Source of the DNA: Lishizhenia sp.
Lineage (GTDB): Bacteria > Bacteroidota > Bacteroidia > Flavobacteriales_D > Crocinitomicaceae
Direction: 5' to 3'
Assembly: GCA_007117055.1 (NCBI GenBank)
Contig: SKHH01000282.1
Span: 1-35,058 of the forward strand
DNA length: 35,058 bases
A program made the position numbers and the translations under genes. This document shows, one piece after another, positions 29,248 to 35,058 of this stretch. Each line of letters opens with the position of its first letter. Within the stretch, counting starts at the first letter, position 1. The notes under the pieces are model-generated. The model was not told where the DNA came from. It was given only the letters and a program-made list of their open reading frames with translations, and did no database searches.

Positions 29248-29304
29248 AATCATTCCCAACCTGCAGGGGTGTATAGCGATACGCCCCTCGGGTTGGGAAT
29301 GATT
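29248..29304. repeat. Long palindromic (REP-like) element, copy 1
   Basis: Perfect 14-bp arms aatcattcccaacc / ggttgggaatgatt plus inner stem aggggtgtat-agcg-atacgcccct (one G-T). Confidence 0.8.
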
Positions 29305-29420
29305 AAAAAAATACTATTTTAGAAGCATGAAATATTTGGTTATAAAGTGTGAAAAGGCTGATTCTTAAACAGAAACAGGATGTTGAAGACTATAAAACAT
29401 ACATACTAAACTAAAACACT

Positions 29421-29918
29421 ATGCAAAAACAATTAATACTATTGTTCATGTTGCTTTCATTTTTTGGAAAGTCACAAGAAGAAACGAAAACTTTAGACTC
29501 TTTACTAATTGTAAAAGGTGGACTTGGCGAAAATATCTTCGTAGTAGGCGATAGCGTTGTCAATAAACGGTATTTTAATGATATTATCAAAGCACATGAT
29601 GAAGCAAATGAATTTTTTCGGAAAGGAAGCAATTTGAATATTTTATCCACGATAATTGGAGTAGCAGGAGGTGGAGCAATTGGTTTCTCTTTAGGCAGGT
29701 GGTTGTTTAGTGATAATGACCCCATTTGGGCAATTGGAGGAGCCGGTGCAATTGCATTAATGATAAATATTCCTATTGTGAGGTCTTCCAATTATAATTT
29801 AAAAAAATCTGTTGATGTTTATAATAGTGGCTTAAATAATAATTTGAGTTTATTAGAGCGAGGAGAGGTCCATTTTCTAATTAGCCCAAATCGGGTAGGG
29901 TTACAATTTAATTTTTAG
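29421..29918 (+). CDS. Small exported/membrane hypothetical protein
   Basis: 165-aa ORF; signal peptide MQKQLILLFMLLSFFGKSQ and Gly-rich hydrophobic segments (IIGVAGGGAIGFSLG, WAIGGAGAIALMINIPIV). Confidence 0.7.
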   Translation: MQKQLILLFMLLSFFGKSQEETKTLDSLLIVKGGLGENIFVVGDSVVNKRYFNDIIKAHDEANEFFRKGSNLNILSTIIGVAGGGAIGFSLGRWLFSDNDPIWAIGGAGAIALMINIPIVRSSNYNLKKSVDVYNSGLNNNLSLLERGEVHFLISPNRVGLQFNF

Positions 29919-29992
29919 AATATGAAATAAGCATAAAGAGATTTTCCATAAAAACACTGATGAATAAATCTCTTTTGCGATTCCATAACTTG

Positions 29993-30012
29993 TCCCGATA
30001 TTTATGTCGGGA
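29993..30012. repeat. Short stem-loop tcccga...tcggga
   Basis: tcccga-tatttatg-tcggga, 6-bp perfect stem, intergenic. Confidence 0.4.
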
Positions 30013-30058
30013 TGACCGTTGAAAAACAAATTATATACATATGAAAAACATATAAGCC

Positions 30059-30108
30059 AACCTTTAGGTGACGTATAGCTATACGCTACCTACAGGTTAG
30101 GAATGATT
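30059..30108. repeat. Palindromic (REP-like) element, copy 2
   Basis: aacctttaggtgacgtatagctatacgctacctacaggttaggaatgatt; aligns with copy 1 (aacc...gtatagc.atacg...ggtt.ggaatgatt); inner cgtatagctatacg is a perfect palindrome. Confidence 0.7.
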
Positions 30109-30134
30109 CCAGTTGATATCCCCTTTTTAGGGTA

Positions 30135-30165
30135 TTTGAATTGTCCAAGTGCACTGTTACTTTTG
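30135..30165 (+). promoter_or_regulatory. Bacteroidota-type promoter of the iron ABC operon
   Basis: TTTG (30135-30138) - 19 nt - TACTTTTG (30158-30165), upstream of the ATG at 30203. Confidence 0.6.
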
Positions 30166-30202
30166 CATCCTATTTTAATTTAGTCTAAAAAACAATTGTT
30201 TT

Positions 30203-31249
30203 ATGAAGTGTGTTTGGTTTTCTTTTGTTGTGGTTTGGTTATTCCTTACGGGATGTTTTCAAGATCGAGGGAATAGCAATGCCAACGATGATGTATATGA
30301 CATTCTTAATATTTATTCCGATAGACATTATCCCGTTGATGATACGATTTATAAAATGTTTGAAAATGCAACAGGAGTAAAAATCAATTTGGTGAAAGGT
30401 AAATCGGAGGACTTGTTAGCTAGACTTCAAAAAGAAAGTCAAGCAACAAAAGCCGATTTATTAATTACAGCCGATGTTGGTCGCTTGCATCAAGCCAAAT
30501 CAGCAGGCTTTTTTCAGTCTGTAGATATTTCACCGGCCTTGCAATATATTCCATCCTACTTGTATGATGAGGAAGGATACTGGTTTGGACTCACAAAACG
30601 AGCACGTGTTATTGTTTATGCAAAGGAACGTGTAGAAGATTATGAAATTCGAGATTATGAAGATTTAACCCATGAAAACTGGAAAGGTAGAATAGCTGTT
30701 CGTTCAAAAGAAAATATTTATAATCAATCCTTGCTGGCGAGTATCATAGCGGCAAATGGAGAAGAAGAAGCTATAAATTGGGTGAAGGGTGTCGTGGAAA
30801 ACATGTATCAATCTCCAAAAGGAAACGATAGGGATCAGGTGAAAGCCATTTTTGCAGGAAAAGCAGACCTTGCGATTATCAATACTTATTATTTAGGACA
30901 AATGCATCATTCGGAAGATCCATTGGAGCGGAAAGCAGCGGAATCGGTAAAGGTTTTATATCCAAATCAATTGGGTCGTGGAGCACACATCAACGTGAGT
31001 GGTGCAGGTGTACTAAAAGCTTCAAAAAGAAAAGAGTTGGCACAACAACTAATTGCTTTTTTATTGTCTCCCGAGATCCAAGAACTTTACGCCAAAGAAA
31101 ATTTTGAGTTTCCAGTCCATGAAAATGTGCAAACAAGCCAAGAAGTATTATCTTGGGGCGCGTTTCATGAGGATCAAATTGAGTTGAGTAAAATTGGAAG
31201 CTTGAACGCAACTGCAATTAAAGTGTTTGATAAGGGAGGCTGGAAATAG
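30203..31249 (+). CDS. Iron(III) ABC transporter substrate-binding lipoprotein (FbpA/FutA-like)
   Basis: 348-aa ORF; lipobox LFLTGC; LNIYSDRHYPVDDTIYKMFENATGVKINLVKGKSEDLLARLQKE, ADLLITADVGRL; followed by permease and ATPase genes. Confidence 0.9.
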   Translation: MKCVWFSFVVVWLFLTGCFQDRGNSNANDDVYDILNIYSDRHYPVDDTIYKMFENATGVKINLVKGKSEDLLARLQKESQATKADLLITADVGRLHQAKSAGFFQSVDISPALQYIPSYLYDEEGYWFGLTKRARVIVYAKERVEDYEIRDYEDLTHENWKGRIAVRSKENIYNQSLLASIIAANGEEEAINWVKGVVENMYQSPKGNDRDQVKAIFAGKADLAIINTYYLGQMHHSEDPLERKAAESVKVLYPNQLGRGAHINVSGAGVLKASKRKELAQQLIAFLLSPEIQELYAKENFEFPVHENVQTSQEVLSWGAFHEDQIELSKIGSLNATAIKVFDKGGWK

Positions 31250-32857
31250 TTGAGTAAAACAACAAAAAATACATATTTTTCTTGGGGAATCATTACTTTC
31301 CTGATTGCGGGGTTGTTATTTTTACCTCTGCTTTTTGTGCTAGAAGGTTTTTTGCATGGAAACAATCCCAATGTAAAACATATTCAAGAGTTCCTTCTAA
31401 AGGACATGGTATTTACAACGCTACGAATGATTCTTGGAGTTGGATTAATTGCAGCAATTCTAGCCATTCCTAGTGCGTATTTTGTCTCCAATTATCAGTT
31501 CCCATTGCGTGGCTTTTTACGTAAAGCTAATATTTTACCCGTGGCTATTCCAACTTACATCATGGGATTTACATATGCAAGTATTTTTTCGGTAACGGGA
31601 AGTTTTTATGCCTTTGCAGAGCTTTTTATAGATAGAGAAACATTATACAGTTGGGATATTGATGTCGTAAACGAATTAGGATTGATGTTTTTTCTAGCTT
31701 TTGCCTTGTATCCTTACGTTTATTCTGCTGCCTTGGTTTCTTTTAGCATAAAAAATAAGTCGATTGAAGAAGCAGCTGCATCTCTTGGAGTGGGACCGTG
31801 GAAGCGATTTTGGAAGGTGAGTTTTCCAATTGTATTACCTGCTGTTTTAAGTGGACTAGCATTAGTTACAATGGAGGTACTTAACGATTACGGTGCTATG
31901 GCTTATTTTAACATTAACACCATTACCGCTGGGATTTTCCAAGCTAAACAAATGGATTTTACAAGCTCGGTGTTTTTGTCTGCCTTGTTTTTTGTGGTAA
32001 TAGCGAGTGTTTTTATTTCTTATTATTTGTTTAAGTCCTATAAAAAAGTAGCCTCTACATTGAGTTCTCCTTCTTATGATTTAATGCCAATGGAGAAAAA
32101 ACAGGGGATGCTCGTTTCTTTTGTGGTTTTCATTCCTTTTTTCCTTGGTTTTATATTGCCAGTAATTGAATTGGTTTCGCTTGCCTCAAGCCGATTGAAT
32201 ATCATTTTTTCCATGGATTTTTTAATTATTTCTTTAAACGCTGTTCAATTGGCATTTATTCCGGCATTAATTATTGTGTTACTTTCTCTTATTTTACTGT
32301 ATAATGAATACATCAATAAAGGATTCTTTTCACGCTTTATTTCGGCAATTTCAAATATTGGTTACGCCATTCCTGGGGCCATTATTGCTGTGGCTGTCAT
32401 GTCTTTTGTAATTGTGTTAGATGGTGAAGAAAAAGGGTTTTATCATTTTTTGATTGATAGTTTAATTCTTTTGATTTTTGCTTTCGTAATTCGATTTTTA
32501 GCCGTTGGATACAACACTTTAGAAGGTGGTTTTTATAAAATCACTAAACAACTTCCAGATGCTTCCAGGAGTTTAGGGGTAGGAAGTTTCAAAACGTTTA
32601 TTCGTGTATATTTTCCCTTATTGAAGTCCGCTTTGTTAACAACTTTAGCAATAGTCATGGTGGATATTCTCAAAGAACTGCCCATCACGCTTTTATTGCA
32701 GCCCTTTAATTTTCATACCTTAGCAACAGTGGCTTATGAAAAGGCCAAAATCACCGAGTCCGTAAGAGACGCTGCTCCTTTTGCTTTGTTGTTGATAATT
32801 GTTGGTACTTTTGCTGTACTTTTTTTGGTAAAGGACTTTTCAAAGAAAAACAAATAG
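31250..32857 (+). CDS. Iron ABC transporter permease (FbpB-like), TTG start
   Basis: 535-aa ORF; two copies of the permease EAA-type loop (EEAAASLGVGPWKRFWKVSFPIVLPA; DASRSLGVGSFKTFIRVYFPLLKSA). Confidence 0.92.
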   Translation: MSKTTKNTYFSWGIITFLIAGLLFLPLLFVLEGFLHGNNPNVKHIQEFLLKDMVFTTLRMILGVGLIAAILAIPSAYFVSNYQFPLRGFLRKANILPVAIPTYIMGFTYASIFSVTGSFYAFAELFIDRETLYSWDIDVVNELGLMFFLAFALYPYVYSAALVSFSIKNKSIEEAAASLGVGPWKRFWKVSFPIVLPAVLSGLALVTMEVLNDYGAMAYFNINTITAGIFQAKQMDFTSSVFLSALFFVVIASVFISYYLFKSYKKVASTLSSPSYDLMPMEKKQGMLVSFVVFIPFFLGFILPVIELVSLASSRLNIIFSMDFLIISLNAVQLAFIPALIIVLLSLILLYNEYINKGFFSRFISAISNIGYAIPGAIIAVAVMSFVIVLDGEEKGFYHFLIDSLILLIFAFVIRFLAVGYNTLEGGFYKITKQLPDASRSLGVGSFKTFIRVYFPLLKSALLTTLAIVMVDILKELPITLLLQPFNFHTLATVAYEKAKITESVRDAAPFALLLIIVGTFAVLFLVKDFSKKNK

Positions 32858-32861
32858 TGGG

Positions 32862-33779
32862 ATGAAAGGACTGTCAATTCAACATATTACAAAAAGTTTC
32901 GGTTCAAGTAAGGTATTGAATGACTGTTCGTTGGATATTAATGGAAATGATTTCGTAGCCTTACTTGGAGAAAGTGGTTCTGGAAAATCCACCTTACTTC
33001 GGTTGATTAGTGGATTTGAGAGTCCAGAAAAAGGAAAAGTAATCTTGAATAACCGTGTGCTGTTGGATGATCAGTTATTTGTTAAACCTGAGGACAGACA
33101 CATCGGGATGATTTTTCAAAACTACGCTTTGTTTCCTCATTTATCCGTGCGAAAGAACATTGCTTTTGGTATGTCGGCTTCTCCTGAGTCGGAAGCTTAT
33201 TTAGAAGAACTGATTGAGATTTTTGAGTTGGCAGAACAACAACATAAAAAACCGTCGAATTTATCCGGAGGACAACAGCAGCGAGTTGCTATTGCTAGGG
33301 CTTTAGCCGTTAACCCTTCGCTGCTTTTAATGGATGAGCCTTTTTCTAACTTAGATCAAACCTTGCGAAGAAAAGTAAGGATTGAAATAAAAGCCATGCA
33401 TGAGAAGTTTAGTATTCCAATGATTTTAGTTTCTCATGACCCTGAAGATGCACTTGAATTAGCTGATAAAATTGCTGTTCTACAACAAGGGAAGATTGTG
33501 CAGTTTGGTGTCCCTTCCGAATTGTATTATAATCCTGTAAATCAGTATGTAGCAGATTTACTAGGGCCGAACACAAAGTATAAAAACCAATTTATTCGTC
33601 CAGAGCAAATTACGTTCAATCGTTCTGACTTTCAAGGAAAAGTCATTCGATCAGCGTTTAGTATGCGTGGAAATATTTTAGTGATTGAAGCGGACGGACA
33701 TGAGTTCTTGGCGTATGATTACAGTAGAACGAACACCATAGGAGATGAGGTGAGTTTTGGCATTTTAGCTAATCATTAA
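32862..33779 (+). CDS. Iron ABC transporter ATP-binding protein (FbpC-like)
   Basis: 305-aa ORF; Walker A GESGSGKST, LSGGQQQRVAIARAL, LLLMDEPFSNLD, short C-terminal extension. Confidence 0.95.
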   Translation: MKGLSIQHITKSFGSSKVLNDCSLDINGNDFVALLGESGSGKSTLLRLISGFESPEKGKVILNNRVLLDDQLFVKPEDRHIGMIFQNYALFPHLSVRKNIAFGMSASPESEAYLEELIEIFELAEQQHKKPSNLSGGQQQRVAIARALAVNPSLLLMDEPFSNLDQTLRRKVRIEIKAMHEKFSIPMILVSHDPEDALELADKIAVLQQGKIVQFGVPSELYYNPVNQYVADLLGPNTKYKNQFIRPEQITFNRSDFQGKVIRSAFSMRGNILVIEADGHEFLAYDYSRTNTIGDEVSFGILANH

Positions 33780-34905
33780 TTTCGTTCTCCACTTTCATCA
33801 TTTTTCGAAAGGAATCCCACAATTTATCCGCAGTTTGTTCCCAAGAAAATTCATTCGCTCGAAGTAAACCTTTTTGTACATATTTTTCCCGGACAGATGG
33901 ATGCTTCAGTAAGTAAGTCATTTCATGATAGATGGAATTGATATCAAAAGGGTCACAATAATGCGCAGCGTTAGCACCTATTTCGGGTAGGGAGGTTTTG
34001 TTACCAGCTAATACGCATGTGCCACTTTGCATCGCTTCAACCATCGGAATTCCAAATCCTTCAAAATAACTAACGAATGCCAATAAGTCTGCACTCGCTG
34101 TTATTTTGGCTAAATTTTCCAGCGAAATATGGCCAGTAAAAAACAGGTGTTCGTCTAGTGTTTTTGGTATGATAATGTTTTTTTTGGAGAAAAGTGGTTC
34201 TCCGACAATCAATAGGCAATGAGGGAGGTCTGTTTCTTTTTTTAATCGTTCAAATGCATCGATTAAACGTTGGAGGTTTTTTCTTTTATGAATAGCACCA
34301 ACGAATAGAACATAAGGTCTTTCTTGCGTATATTTTTTTTGTGTAATGAATTTCTCCGTTTCAGGTATTGGTTGAAATAAAGGAGAGGCGCCATTATACG
34401 TAACATCAATTTTAGATGCTGAAACACCGTATGTATTGATAATATCTTGCTTCGAATAATTGGAAACGGTGCAAATACGTTTCGCCTTCTGAGCAAATTT
34501 TGGGAAATAATTACAGAGGTATTTCCGAGCACTTGATGGAATGTCCATGGGATTGTGCTCAAAGTTTAAATCATGAATGACCGCAAGTTGAGGTAGCTTC
34601 GTTTTCAAAGAAACAAAACCATCTGGAGAAATAAACGCCTCACATTTGTATTTTTTCAACTGTTTGGGTAGCGCATAATCGAACCAGATTTTAAACAAAA
34701 TAGGATGTCGAGCCGGAGGATAAACCACCACAGGTGTGACATTATCTGCAAAAACAAATTTTGTGTCAAATGCTCGGTCAAAGAAAAAAATAAACTGATG
34801 CTCCGGATAACGCTGTACAATGCGAGAGATGGTTTCGAACGTAAACCAGCCAAAGCCTTCCATTTTGTGCTTCAATAAAAATCGTGTATTTACTCCTATA
34901 ATCAT
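33769..34905 (-). CDS. GT4-type glycosyltransferase
   Basis: 378-aa ORF; YVLFVGAIHKRKNLQRLIDAF, VSYFEGFGIPMVEAMQSGTCVLAGNKTSLPEIGANAAHYCDPFD. Confidence 0.93.
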   Translation of the reverse strand: MIIGVNTRFLLKHKMEGFGWFTFETISRIVQRYPEHQFIFFFDRAFDTKFVFADNVTPVVVYPPARHPILFKIWFDYALPKQLKKYKCEAFISPDGFVSLKTKLPQLAVIHDLNFEHNPMDIPSSARKYLCNYFPKFAQKAKRICTVSNYSKQDIINTYGVSASKIDVTYNGASPLFQPIPETEKFITQKKYTQERPYVLFVGAIHKRKNLQRLIDAFERLKKETDLPHCLLIVGEPLFSKKNIIIPKTLDEHLFFTGHISLENLAKITASADLLAFVSYFEGFGIPMVEAMQSGTCVLAGNKTSLPEIGANAAHYCDPFDINSIYHEMTYLLKHPSVREKYVQKGLLRANEFSWEQTADKLWDSFRKMMKVENEIND

Positions 34906-35058
34906 TTATTTCGGGGCCATTCGATAAATGATAATACCTAAACATCCAAAAATAATATTGGGGATCCAAACTGCTATGTAACTTGGAAAGCCAACATTTT
35001 CCGCAGCAACTGAAGTTACTTTCATCGCAAAGATGTACACAAAAGCCAACCCGAGTCC
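34906..35058 (-). CDS. LptF/LptG (YjgP/YjgQ) family permease, C-terminus, truncated by the window edge
   Basis: 51 in-frame codons on the reverse strand: GLGLAFVYIFAMKVTSVAAENVGFPSYIAVWIPNIIFGCLGIIIYRMAPK*, matching an LptF/G-type last TM segment; not in the ORF track. Confidence 0.7.
   Translation of the reverse strand, partial: GLGLAFVYIFAMKVTSVAAENVGFPSYIAVWIPNIIFGCLGIIIYRMAPK

Noticed and set aside
29411-29791. 126-aa minus-strand ORF
   Set aside because: Lies opposite the 29421-29918 gene, which has a signal peptide and coding-like composition; the minus ORF looks like a shadow frame.
1-35058. CRISPR arrays, tRNA/rRNA genes, prophage, intact transposases, known defence systems
   Set aside because: Looked for regularly spaced repeats, tRNA-like cloverleaf sequence and characteristic protein motifs; none seen by reading.

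Overview
The window is AT-rich and looks chromosomal from a Bacteroidota (Flavobacteriia-like) genome: T9SS C-terminal sorting tails, TAnnTTTG-type promoters and Bacteroidota-style lipoproteins are all present. Most of it is densely packed core and accessory metabolism. Recognisable genes include the N-terminus of an HldE-type heptose kinase (truncated at the left edge), aspartate aminotransferase, a NagZ-like GH3, OsmC, lipoyl synthase, two T9SS-secreted proteins (a BNR/VPS10-like protein and a subtilase), a MazG-like/NUDIX pair, isoaspartyl peptidase, a DegT aminotransferase with a PglC-like sugar transferase, an exported acetolactate-decarboxylase-like lipoprotein, a transglutaminase-like protein, GmhA, MsrB, an OmpA-family protein, HemE, a SUI1/YciH protein, a GDPD-like lipoprotein, a membrane patatin, a HutG-like ureohydrolase, an EamA transporter, an FbpABC-like iron ABC operon, a GT4 glycosyltransferase, and an LptF/G-like C-terminus (truncated at the right edge). 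I saw no tRNA, rRNA, CRISPR array, prophage or intact transposase, and no unmistakable new multi-gene system. The best leads are non-coding: (i) two related palindromic elements with compensatory stem changes that bracket a small orphan gene (29248-30108); (ii) a ~198-bp MITE-like element with ~24-bp terminal inverted repeats (19170-19367); (iii) an unexplained structured intergenic region (27240-27537). The best protein leads are the exported acetolactate-decarboxylase-like lipoprotein cluster and the patatin/GDPD-like membrane-lipid cluster. All calls come from reading the sequence; no database search was run.
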